The notes beneath the pieces were generated by a model, which was not told the DNA's origin, made no database searches, and saw only the letters and a program-made list of their open reading frames with translations. Made by a program: the position numbers and the translations under genes. A stretch of DNA of 64,000 nt, taken from NCBI RefSeq assembly GCF_014204755.1, contig NZ_JACHLZ010000001.1, positions 2,542,001 through 2,606,000 on the forward strand, read 5' to 3'. The stretch is from Brachybacterium aquaticum. Lineage in GTDB: Bacteria > Actinomycetota > Actinomycetes > Actinomycetales > Dermabacteraceae. Position 1 is the stretch's first letter. Each line of letters opens with the position of its first letter. Below, piece after piece: positions 16,972 through 25,277 of this stretch.

Positions 16972-18843
16972 TCAGGAGCCTGCGAGGATCTCCCGGGCGA
17001 TGGGCCCGGCGGTCACCGAGCCGTAGGAGCCGTCCTCGACGAACACGGCGAGGACCAGGTCGCCCCGGGCGACGATGACCCAGGAGTGCAGCGCCAGCTC
17101 GCCGTCGGCGTTCGTGTACTCGGCGGTGCCGGTCTTGCCGATCACGGGCTCGCCGGGCAGGTCCGCGAAGTCGTCGAGGCTGCCGTCGGTGACGACGCCG
17201 CGCAGCATCTCCTGCATCTGCGCGGTCTCGTCGGCCGTGAGCGGGTGGGCGATCTCGGGCGCGGCGGGCTCCTGGTCGTCGAGGATCCGCGGGGTGACCG
17301 TCGCGCCGTTCTGGACGCTCGCGAGCACGGTCGCCATGGCGAGCGGCGAGGCGAGCACCCGGCCCTGGCCCATCATCGCCGCGGCGTGCTCGACGCCCTC
17401 GTCGGCCGGATCGATCGAGCCCATGAACGCGTCGAGCCCCGCCGGGGCGTCCTGGCCGATGCCGAGGGTGGCCCCGGCGTCGGCGAGGGCCGCCTGGTCG
17501 ACGGTCTCGTGCTGGAGCAGCAGGGCGGTGTTGCAGGAGTGCGCGATGACGGAGCGCAGCGGCATGTCCCCGAACAGCGACGGGTCCATGGAGTCGGCGT
17601 TCTTGAAGCTGCGCCCGGCGACGGTCGCGGTCTCCGGGCACTGCAGGGTCGTGTCCGGGGTGACGCCGGCGCGCAGCAGCGCGAGCGCGGTGACGGTCTT
17701 GAAGGTCGAGCCCGGGGCGTACTGGCCCACCAGGCCCACGGGGTACGACTGCCCCGTCGGCCCGAGGGCCGCGGCGAGCACGTCGCCGGTCGAGGCGCTG
17801 AGGGCGATCACGGCCGACGGGGAGTCCTCGCCCGCGATCGCGGCCGTGGCCCGGCGCTGCAGGTCGTCGTCGAGGGTGGTGCGCACCGTGGTGCCGTCGA
17901 CGGGGTCGAGGCGGGTGAGGGAGCGGGCGTCGCCGGACTCGGGGTCGACGGCGCGGATGTCCAGGCCGCGGGTGCCGGTGACGGCGTCCTGCTCCGCGGC
18001 GATGACGCCGCCGGTCGCGACCAGGTCACCCGCGACGATCTCCCCGTCGGACCCTTCGATGTCCTCGGCGGTGGCCTCGCGCAGGGAGCCAAGCACGCCG
18101 GGGGCGTAGTCCCGCTCGAGGGCGAGGGGGCGCTGCTCCTCGACGACGTGGAAGCCGGGGACCTGCGCCGCGTCGTCCAGGCGGTAGCTGCCCTCGTCGG
18201 CGACGCGGATGGTGAGGGCGGGGACGAAGGCCTCGTCGCCTGCGGCGGCCGCGGTGGAGGCCAGGCGATCAGGGTCCGTGCCGAGGATCCCGGCGAGCTC
18301 GCGGGCGGCGGCGTCGACATCCGCCTCCTCGAGCTGGGACTTGTCCAGGCCCAGCACCTTCACGTCGACCGGGCCGTAGAGCTCGGTGCCGTCGCGGTCG
18401 GTGATCGTGCCGGGGGTCGCCTCGAGGTCCGCGACCTCGAGCTGCTCGCCGTCCGCGAGGCCCGGGGCGAGGGCGCCCGCGACGATCCGCGGGGTCCAGC
18501 CGCCCTCGCCGCGCTCGAGCTCGACGGTGGTCGTGTAGTCCCAGGTCCCCTCCGGCAGCGGCCAGGACCAGTCGTAGGTGGCGGTGCGGACGCCGCCTCG
18601 GGCCTCCACGGCGTCGGCGAGGGTGACCTCCGGGTCGGCGCCGAGGGCCTCGCGGACCGCGCCGAGCACGCGAGCGTCCTCGTCGGGAGCGGCATCGCCC
18701 GAGGCGAGGGAGGCGGCCAGCGCCGCGGCCTCCTCCTCGCCGCCCGCCGCGCGGCCCCGCCACACGAGCCCCCCGACCACGAGGGCGGCGACCGCGAGCA
18801 CGGCGACGATAATGATCCAGGGTGTGCGGCGGGAAGCACTCAT
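16972..18843 (-). CDS. Class B penicillin-binding protein with NTF2-like domain
   Basis: 623 aa DD-transpeptidase, anchored by one N-terminal membrane helix (residues 9-27). An MecA_N/NTF2-like domain (about 35-140) and a dimerisation region (about 145-310) precede the transpeptidase domain. Active-site motifs: STFK (379-382), SCN (436-438), KTGTAE (570-575). It acts in peptidoglycan crosslinking outside the membrane. In actinobacteria this architecture is found in accessory PBPs outside the ftsI and rodA operons, as here. It is divergent from a PfkB gene whose -10 box lies only 20 bp away. Confidence 0.92.
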   Translation of the reverse strand: MSASRRTPWIIIVAVLAVAALVVGGLVWRGRAAGGEEEAAALAASLASGDAAPDEDARVLGAVREALGADPEVTLADAVEARGGVRTATYDWSWPLPEGTWDYTTTVELERGEGGWTPRIVAGALAPGLADGEQLEVADLEATPGTITDRDGTELYGPVDVKVLGLDKSQLEEADVDAAARELAGILGTDPDRLASTAAAAGDEAFVPALTIRVADEGSYRLDDAAQVPGFHVVEEQRPLALERDYAPGVLGSLREATAEDIEGSDGEIVAGDLVATGGVIAAEQDAVTGTRGLDIRAVDPESGDARSLTRLDPVDGTTVRTTLDDDLQRRATAAIAGEDSPSAVIALSASTGDVLAAALGPTGQSYPVGLVGQYAPGSTFKTVTALALLRAGVTPDTTLQCPETATVAGRSFKNADSMDPSLFGDMPLRSVIAHSCNTALLLQHETVDQAALADAGATLGIGQDAPAGLDAFMGSIDPADEGVEHAAAMMGQGRVLASPLAMATVLASVQNGATVTPRILDDQEPAAPEIAHPLTADETAQMQEMLRGVVTDGSLDDFADLPGEPVIGKTGTAEYTNADGELALHSWVIVARGDLVLAVFVEDGSYGSVTAGPIAREILAGS

Positions 18844-18875
18844 CGGGCCATCGTGCCACCTCTACACTCGCTCCC

Positions 18876-19787
18876 ATGCCCCGCGTGCTGCACACCGCCC
18901 AGGCCCTGGTCGACGTGGTCCTCGAGATCGACGCCCTGCCGCCCCGCGGCGGGAACGCGAACGCCCGCAGCGAGCACCGCTACGCCGGCGGGGCCGTGAC
19001 GATCCTGGTCTCCGCCGCGCGGACCGGCGCGAAGGCCGTGCACGGGGGCGCCCACGGCGTCGGCCCCAACGGGGACCTGCTGCGCGCCGCGCTCGCCAAG
19101 GACGGTGTGGCGCTCGCGGACGAGCCGCGCGAGGGCCAGGACTCCGGCTACTGCGTGGTGATGGTCGAGCCGACCGCGCAGCGCACCTTCCTCACCGTCT
19201 ACGGCGCCGAGCGGGAGATCACCGCGCAGTCGCTCGCGAGGCTCGCCCCCGAGCCCGGGGACCTGGTGTGCGTGTCGGGCTACACCCTGTTCGAGCCGAC
19301 CCGCGAGCCGCTGCTGGAGTTCCTCGAGTCGCTGCCCGCCGGGGTGGACGTGGTGCTCGATCCGGGCGACGCCTTCGCCGAGTTCCCGCGGGAGCTGCAG
19401 GAGCGGGTGCTGGCGGTGACGACCGTGTGGACCTCGAACGCGGACGAGGCGCGGGCGCTGACGGATCTCGATGCGCTCGAGGACACCCCGGCCGCGATCC
19501 GGCGCCGACTGCGTCCGGGCGCCGTGGTGATCGTGCGCGACGGCGACCGCGGCTGCCTGGTCTTCCACCACGGCCGCGGCACCGAGATCCCGGCCTTCCC
19601 GCAGACGCCGGTGGACACCAACGGCGCCGGCGACACCCACACCGGGGTGCTCCTCGCGGAGCGGGCCCTCGGCGCGGACTGGGAGTCCGCCGCGACCCGC
19701 GCCAACGCCGCCGCCGCGATCGCCGTGACCCGGCGCGGACCCGAGAGCGCACCGACCCGCGCCGAGGTGGACGAGTTCCTGTCGTAG
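18876..19787 (+). CDS. PfkB family carbohydrate/nucleoside kinase
   Basis: 303 aa ribokinase-fold kinase. The C-terminal signature DTNGAGDTHTG holds the catalytic Asp and anion hole; the N-terminal di-glycine region is PPRGGNANARSEHRYAGGA. The length fits ribokinase or fructokinase types; the substrate sugar cannot be read from sequence. TACACT sits 7 nt before the ATG and there is no Shine-Dalgarno, so translation of a leaderless mRNA is likely. Confidence 0.88.
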   Translation: MPRVLHTAQALVDVVLEIDALPPRGGNANARSEHRYAGGAVTILVSAARTGAKAVHGGAHGVGPNGDLLRAALAKDGVALADEPREGQDSGYCVVMVEPTAQRTFLTVYGAEREITAQSLARLAPEPGDLVCVSGYTLFEPTREPLLEFLESLPAGVDVVLDPGDAFAEFPRELQERVLAVTTVWTSNADEARALTDLDALEDTPAAIRRRLRPGAVVIVRDGDRGCLVFHHGRGTEIPAFPQTPVDTNGAGDTHTGVLLAERALGADWESAATRANAAAAIAVTRRGPESAPTRAEVDEFLS

Positions 19788-19835
19788 AGCCCCGGGAGCC
19801 CTAGGATGGAGGCGCATGTCACCCCGAAGGAGACC

Positions 19836-20330
19836 ATGGACGCCGCCGGCTCGACCCTGCACGACTTCGACGCTCCCCTGATCGGCGGCGGCACCCGCTC
19901 GCTCGGCGACTTCCGCGGCCACCCGGTGCTGGTGGTCAACACCGCCACCCAGTGCGCCTTCACCCCGCAGCTGCGCGGGCTGCAGGAGCTGCACGACCGC
20001 TTCTCCCCCCGCGGCTTCTCCGTGCTCGGCTTCCCCTCGGACCAGTTCCACCAGGACCCCGGCACCGACGAGGAGACCCTGGAGACCTGCACCCAGACCT
20101 ACTCGGTCACCTTCCCGATGTTCGCCAAGACCGACGTCAACGGCGCCGGCGCCCCGCCGATGTGGAAGTGGCTGTGCGCGCAGAAGGCCGGGGTGATGGG
20201 CGGGCGCATCGCCTGGAACTTCACCAAGTTCCTCGTCGGTGCCGACGGCATGGTGATCCGCCGCTACGCCCCGCCCGTGCCGCCGAGCCGCATCGCGCGC
20301 AGGATCGAGATGGAGCTCGGGTCGTCCTGA
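19836..20330 (+). CDS. Glutathione peroxidase family (thioredoxin-type) peroxidase
   Basis: 164 aa. It has the peroxidatic Cys40 in NTATQCAFTPQ, Gln70 in LGFPSDQF and the WNFTKFL tryptophan/asparagine pair. It is a Cys-GPx and, in actinobacteria without glutathione, probably uses thioredoxin. TAGGAT (19802-19807) looks like the -10 box, which would exclude the ATG at 19806; ATG 19836 has AAGGAG just before it. It follows the PfkB gene by about 50 nt. Confidence 0.9.
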   Translation: MDAAGSTLHDFDAPLIGGGTRSLGDFRGHPVLVVNTATQCAFTPQLRGLQELHDRFSPRGFSVLGFPSDQFHQDPGTDEETLETCTQTYSVTFPMFAKTDVNGAGAPPMWKWLCAQKAGVMGGRIAWNFTKFLVGADGMVIRRYAPPVPPSRIARRIEMELGSS

Positions 20331-20396
20331 ACAGGAGCCTCACGAACGCTTGGTAGCGTGGGTCACATCTGACCACTACCGGAAGGGGGGACCACC

Positions 20397-21548
20397 GTGG
20401 AAGGACTGATCGTCGTCGCGGTCGTCGTCATCGGCCTCGTCATCGTCCTGGCCATCGTGGCCGCACTGCTGTTCGGAGGACTGCGCACCTCGCTCATGTT
20501 CACCGTCCACACCCAGGAGGCGGTGATCGTCGAGCGGTTCGGGAAGTTCAAGCGGGTCGCGCACGCGGGTCTGAACTTCAAGACCCCGTTCATCGACAAC
20601 ATCACCCGCCCCGTGTCGCTGCGCGTCCAGCAGCTCGAGGTGAACATCGAGTCCAAGACCAAGGACAACGTGTTCGTCACCGTGCCCGTCGCGGTGCAGT
20701 ACCAGATCCAGCAGGACCAGGTCGTCGCGGCCTACTACGAGCTGTCCAACCCCGAGGCGCAGATCCGCTCCTACGTCTTCGACACCGTCCGCTCCGCCCT
20801 GTCGGGCCTCGAGCTGGACGCGGCCTTCGAGTCCAAGGACGACATCGCCCGCAGCGTCGAGCAGACCCTGTCCGCCTCGATGCAGAAGTTCGGCTTCAAC
20901 ATCATCAACACCCTGGTCCAGGACATCTCCCCGGACCAGCGGGTGCGCGACTCGATGAACTCCATCAACGCCGCCCAGCGCGACCGGGTCGCCGCCCAGT
21001 CCCTCGCCGAGGCGGACAAGATCAAGCGCGTCACCCAGGCGGAGGCCGAGGCCGAGTCCAAGCGCCTCCAGGGTGAGGGCGTCGCCGCGCAGCGCAAGGC
21101 GATCGCGCTGGGCATCGCGGAGCAGTACGAGATGCTGCGCAAGGTCGGCATCGAGAACTCCGCCGAGCAGCTGCTGCTGATGACCCAGTACTTCGACACC
21201 CTGCAGGACGTGGCCCGCAACGGCCGCTCCAACGTGCTCTACCTGCCCAGCAACCCCGGTGCCGTCGGGTCGATGGGCGACGAGATCCGCTCGGCCATGC
21301 TGCAGGCGCAGGCCGCACACCAGGCCGACGCCGATGCGGACGTCGACGAGGCCGCGCACAGGCAGCGCATCTCGGCCGAGCAGCTGCGCGCCCAGGAGGA
21401 GCAGCGCCGCGAGCGGGCCCGCCAGCAGGCCGAGCAGCGCGCCCGCGACGCGCAGAGGCAGCAGGCGCAGGCCCAGCAGCCCCCGGCCGGCTACCCCGGC
21501 GGCTCCGTGCCGCCGTGGGCGCACCCGGGCAGCGCGAACCAGGGGTGA
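20397..21548 (+). CDS. SPFH/band 7 domain protein (stomatin-like)
   Basis: 383 aa. N-terminal membrane helix (residues 4-27), SPFH domain (about 38-200: VHTQEAVIVERFGKFKRVAHAGLNF... ), then a long Ala/Glu coiled coil (about 200-245) and an Arg/Gln-rich tail ending in a Pro/Gly segment. Such proteins assemble into membrane cages or rafts and scaffold proteases. GTG start with GGAAGGGGGG upstream. It overlaps by 4 bp (GTGA) a small membrane protein gene, so the two are coupled; no NfeD gene is adjacent. Confidence 0.9.
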   Translation: MEGLIVVAVVVIGLVIVLAIVAALLFGGLRTSLMFTVHTQEAVIVERFGKFKRVAHAGLNFKTPFIDNITRPVSLRVQQLEVNIESKTKDNVFVTVPVAVQYQIQQDQVVAAYYELSNPEAQIRSYVFDTVRSALSGLELDAAFESKDDIARSVEQTLSASMQKFGFNIINTLVQDISPDQRVRDSMNSINAAQRDRVAAQSLAEADKIKRVTQAEAEAESKRLQGEGVAAQRKAIALGIAEQYEMLRKVGIENSAEQLLLMTQYFDTLQDVARNGRSNVLYLPSNPGAVGSMGDEIRSAMLQAQAAHQADADADVDEAAHRQRISAEQLRAQEEQRRERARQQAEQRARDAQRQQAQAQQPPAGYPGGSVPPWAHPGSANQG

Positions 21549-22036
21549 GACGCACCGGGATCCTCTCCCTCATCGCCGCGGTCGCGGGGTCGATGCTTCT
21601 GCTCGCCCTCGCGGCCGCGGCGCTCGTCGGGGTGTTCACCGCCTTCCTCGGCGTCGGCGAGGTGCTCACCCCCACCGACGGCGGCCACGAGCGGGTGCAG
21701 TCCTGGAGCCGGGTCCTCGTGATCACGCTCGTGGGCTGCGGGGCGCTCGCGCTGCTCAGCGTCGTGCTGGACGCGGTGCTGACGGTGCTGGGGCTCCTGG
21801 GCGTGCGACGGGCCGACGGACGGACCACGCACATCCTCAACCTCGTCGCCGCCGGGGTGTGCACGCTCGTGCCGCTGCTGCTGCTCGGCGCGTTCTGGGC
21901 CGCCGGCGCCGCGGACCTCGACCAGGCGCAGATGCTCGCGGGATGGATGCTCGCCGGGATGCTGCTGGTGCTCGCGCCCTGGGCGCGGATCGGCCAGCTG
22001 ATCGGCGGGATCCTCGCGCTGGTCGCTCTACGATAG
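21545..22036 (+). CDS. Small polytopic membrane protein
   Basis: 163 aa with four hydrophobic segments (about residues 5-30, 56-80, 97-117, 127-150). No family recognised. The GTG start overlaps the SPFH stop (GTGA). It resembles the next gene product in size and layout (four helices, short loop with charged residues), so the two may be paralogues and may partner the SPFH protein in the membrane. Function unknown. Confidence 0.75.
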   Translation: MRRTGILSLIAAVAGSMLLLALAAAALVGVFTAFLGVGEVLTPTDGGHERVQSWSRVLVITLVGCGALALLSVVLDAVLTVLGLLGVRRADGRTTHILNLVAAGVCTLVPLLLLGAFWAAGAADLDQAQMLAGWMLAGMLLVLAPWARIGQLIGGILALVALR

Positions 22037-22040
22037 GGCC

Positions 22041-22541
22041 ATGCAGCGGGACCCGCGGCGGGACGGGATGTGGGCGGCGGTCGACGCCGGCGTGTGGCTG
22101 GTCGCGGCCGGGCTCCTGGCCGTCGCCGCGATGGTGGGGCTCGTCTGGGTGGTCACCCTGGTGCCGGACCTCATGAGCTTCGGCGAGGAGCAGCCGAAGG
22201 ACCTGCAGCCCTGGCTCACCCTGATGCTGGTCCCCGCTGGGATCGCGGCACTGCTGTTTCTGGTGGTGCTCGCGCTCGACGCCGTGCTGGTGGTGCGCAG
22301 CATCGCCCGGCTCTCCGCCCCGGAGGGCAGGATCGGCACCGCCTGGGTCACCCCGTCGCTGTGCCTGGCCTCCGTGGGCCTTTCCCTCATGGCCCTGCTG
22401 GTGCTGCCCGTCTCCTCCCTGCTCGAGGACCTCCCGGACATCGTCACGCAGGGCTTCGGCAGCGTCGCCGGGCTCGTGGTGCCCGTCCGGATCGGCCAGC
22501 TGGTGATGGGGGTCCTCGAGGCACGGCGCGCGCGGGCCTGA
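22041..22541 (+). CDS. Small polytopic membrane protein
   Basis: 166 aa with four hydrophobic segments and the charged loop FGEEQPKDLQPW after the first. No family recognised. TACGAT ends 6 nt before the ATG with no Shine-Dalgarno, suggesting a promoter inside the end of the previous gene and a leaderless mRNA. It may be a diverged duplicate of the gene before it. Confidence 0.72.
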   Translation: MQRDPRRDGMWAAVDAGVWLVAAGLLAVAAMVGLVWVVTLVPDLMSFGEEQPKDLQPWLTLMLVPAGIAALLFLVVLALDAVLVVRSIARLSAPEGRIGTAWVTPSLCLASVGLSLMALLVLPVSSLLEDLPDIVTQGFGSVAGLVVPVRIGQLVMGVLEARRARA

Positions 22542-22583
22542 ATGCCCGCTCCGACTGTCGCACCCGGCCCCTATCGTGGGGCC

Positions 22584-25277
22584 ATGCGCATCGACTTCGG
22601 CTGGTCCCTCGACGGCGCCGCCTGGGCCGACGGGACGGGAGCGGCCGGCGCCGCCCGCCTCGGCCCGCGCGGCCTCACCCAGCTGCTGCAGAACCGGCTG
22701 GGCCTGACCCGGCCCGCGGTGGCGCCGGCGGTGCGGGTGGCGCAGTACCTGCGCCTGCTCGAGGAGCACCTCGCCGAGGTGCCGGACGCCTGGCCCGCCC
22801 GCTCCTTCGCCGTGGACCCGTGGAGCACCGCGGCACAGCTGCTGCGCTGGCGCGACGAGGCGCTCGCGACCGGCTGGCGGTCGACGGGCGGACATCTCCC
22901 GGAGCGGCTCGAGATCGTGCGCGACCTGGAGCGCCGCGCGGTGAGCGGTGGTGCCGGAGCTCTCGCGCCGTCGGCCGCCGACGACCTGCGCGAGATTCTC
23001 GACCTGCTAGAGGGGGAGGCGGCCGGCTGGCCGCTCGGGATCGCGGAGATCACCTGCGCGGAGGAGCGCGAGGCGCTGCCGGGGATGTGGCCGCAGGTGC
23101 TCACGCTGCTGGAGCGCGGCGGGGTGCGGGTCACGCACGCGTCGGCCGACGGGGACGGGGCGCCGGAGCTGACGATGGTCGAGGCACTGGACGAATGGAC
23201 GGCGGCCGACGTCGCCGCCCGGTTCCTCGCCGCCTCGCCCGCAGACGGCCTCACCGTGCTCGCCGCCGCGGACACCGACGTGCTGGACCGGGCGCTGCAC
23301 CGGCGAGGCCTGCCAGCGCTCGGCGTGGTCGGCGCCTCCCGCGACCGCGCCCACCACCAGGTGCTCGGCCTGTTCCTCGACGTCGCGACCGCGCCCGTGG
23401 ACGTCCACCAGCTGGCTGCGCTGCTGGACCTGCGGGTCCTGCCGGGGGCCGACGGGGAGGCCGAGCCCGTGGGTCTGGTCCCCGCGCTCGCCCGGCGCGA
23501 GCTGCTCGGCGCGCTCTCGGCCGAGCCCGGCGTGGGCGGGCCCACCTGGCAGCGGGCGCTGGCGCGGATCCAGGAGTCCGGGCACGAGCGTGCCCTCGAG
23601 GTCGCGCGCGTGATCGACCGCCTGGTGGGCGACCCGCTGCCGGCCGACGACCTGCGACCGGGCGCCCTGGTCTCCCGGCTGGACGACCTCGCGGCGCGAC
23701 TGCGGGCCGTGGCCCGCGGCGAGGGGGACCTGCTGGCGAGCCTCACCCAGGTGCAGGTCGCGCAGGAGGTGCTCGGGATGCTCGACCCCGGCGTGCCGCT
23801 CGGCCGGCGCACCCTCCAGCAGATCATCGACAGCTGCGGCGGCTCCGGTCCCTCGCCCCGTGCGGTGCGGGAGGTGTCTCCCTGGCAGGTGACCACCTCC
23901 CCCGCGCAGGTCCGCAGCAACGGCGGGACCGTGCTGTGGTGGGGTCCGTCGGCCGACGACGCCCCGCGCCCCCAGCGCTGGGACCCCGCCGAGACCGCCG
24001 CGCTCGAGGCCGGAGGCGGGCGGGTGCCCTCCCCCACCGCGCTCGCCGCACTCGAGGTCGACGCGGCGCTGCGCGGGCTGCGACGCGCGGGCGAGGTCAT
24101 CGCCGTGCTGCCCGGGCGGCGGCTCGAGAAGACGCCCGGCCCCTCCGGGCTGCTGGCCCACCTGGGCGAGGGCACCAGGGTGCGGCCCGAGGCGCTCGTG
24201 GACGGCGGCACGTGGTCCCTCGCCGGGCGGTCGCTGCCGGTGACGATCCCGGCGGAGGAGCCGGAGCGCCCCGCGCCGCCGCTCGAGCACCGCATCGCCC
24301 CGGTCCCGCACCTGCTGCCGCAGCGGCTCTCCTACACGCAGATCGCCTCGCTGCTGGCCTGCCCGCACCACTGGGCGCTCGAGTACGCCCTCGGCGTGCG
24401 GCCCGCCGAGGTCGCGGCGCTGCCCACGGGCGCGCGGATGATCGGCACCCTCGTCCACGCCGTGGTCGAGACCCTCGTGACCGAACGGCACGACCCGGAG
24501 CTCGGCGGGATGCCGCTCGTGGCACCGTCGGCCGAGGAGATCCGGCAGGTGGTGGACCGGCTCGTCCCGCAGCTGGCCTCCGAGCTGGACCTGCCCGGCC
24601 GCGCCGCCGCCCGGGCGGACGTCGCCGACCGGGCCGTGCGGGCGCTGGAGGCTCTGTTCCGCGGGGTCGCGGGCGCCGGGCTGCGGATCACGGGGACCGA
24701 GGTCGGGTTCGAGCTTCCGCTCACGTTGGAGCTCGCCGGCGGGTCCAGGACCATCAGCTTCCGCGGCAGCCGGGACCTCGACGCCGTCGCCGCCGACGGG
24801 CGCCGCACCGTGCTGGACCTCAAGTGGTCCCGCAGCCGCACCCGCTACGGCGACCTGTTCGACACCTCCGAGGCGATCCAGCTCGCCTCCTACGCCTGGA
24901 CCCTCGCCGAGGAGCATCCCGGCGAGCCGACCGCGGACGTCGGCTACTTCCTGCTGCGCAGCGGCGAGTTCGTCTCCGCCGACCCGGCGCTCGATCCGCA
25001 CCGCCGTGAGCCCATGGACGTGCAGAACGCCTGGTCGCGGATGATCCAGGGCGTCACCACCGTGCTCGACGAGGTCGCCGAGGGGCGGATCCGCTGCGGC
25101 TGCCTCGAGACGCAGCAGAGGGCCGGGCTCGACGGCAGCGAGGGCTGGCAGAAGCGCTCCACCTCGCTCGCGAAGGCCCGAGCCGCCGTGCGCGAGGCGG
25201 GCGGACTGCTAGTCGAGGACCACTGCGCCACCAGCGACCACGCCCACCTGTGCGGCACGACGGGAGCACTTCGATGA
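22584..25277 (+). CDS. AddB-like PD-(D/E)XK nuclease subunit
   Basis: 897 aa. No intact Walker A is seen in the N-terminal 600 residues, which look like an inactivated helicase fold. The C-terminal RecB-type nuclease has LSYTQIASLLACPHHW, GTLVHAVVE, RDLDAV, VLDLKWSRS and the IQLASYAW helix. Cysteines at LLACPHHW and near the C terminus (RCGC, HCATSDHAHLC) could bind an Fe-S cluster as in AddB; this is inference. TATCGT lies 7 nt before the ATG (leaderless). The stop overlaps the helicase start (ATGA), so the pair forms an AddAB-like helicase-nuclease for double-strand end processing. Confidence 0.82.
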   Translation: MRIDFGWSLDGAAWADGTGAAGAARLGPRGLTQLLQNRLGLTRPAVAPAVRVAQYLRLLEEHLAEVPDAWPARSFAVDPWSTAAQLLRWRDEALATGWRSTGGHLPERLEIVRDLERRAVSGGAGALAPSAADDLREILDLLEGEAAGWPLGIAEITCAEEREALPGMWPQVLTLLERGGVRVTHASADGDGAPELTMVEALDEWTAADVAARFLAASPADGLTVLAAADTDVLDRALHRRGLPALGVVGASRDRAHHQVLGLFLDVATAPVDVHQLAALLDLRVLPGADGEAEPVGLVPALARRELLGALSAEPGVGGPTWQRALARIQESGHERALEVARVIDRLVGDPLPADDLRPGALVSRLDDLAARLRAVARGEGDLLASLTQVQVAQEVLGMLDPGVPLGRRTLQQIIDSCGGSGPSPRAVREVSPWQVTTSPAQVRSNGGTVLWWGPSADDAPRPQRWDPAETAALEAGGGRVPSPTALAALEVDAALRGLRRAGEVIAVLPGRRLEKTPGPSGLLAHLGEGTRVRPEALVDGGTWSLAGRSLPVTIPAEEPERPAPPLEHRIAPVPHLLPQRLSYTQIASLLACPHHWALEYALGVRPAEVAALPTGARMIGTLVHAVVETLVTERHDPELGGMPLVAPSAEEIRQVVDRLVPQLASELDLPGRAAARADVADRAVRALEALFRGVAGAGLRITGTEVGFELPLTLELAGGSRTISFRGSRDLDAVAADGRRTVLDLKWSRSRTRYGDLFDTSEAIQLASYAWTLAEEHPGEPTADVGYFLLRSGEFVSADPALDPHRREPMDVQNAWSRMIQGVTTVLDEVAEGRIRCGCLETQQRAGLDGSEGWQKRSTSLAKARAAVREAGGLLVEDHCATSDHAHLCGTTGALR

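Noticed and set aside
19806-19835. Earlier ATG for the glutathione peroxidase gene
   Set aside because: It overlaps the likely -10 box (TAGGAT) and lacks a Shine-Dalgarno; the ATG at 19836 has AAGGAG.
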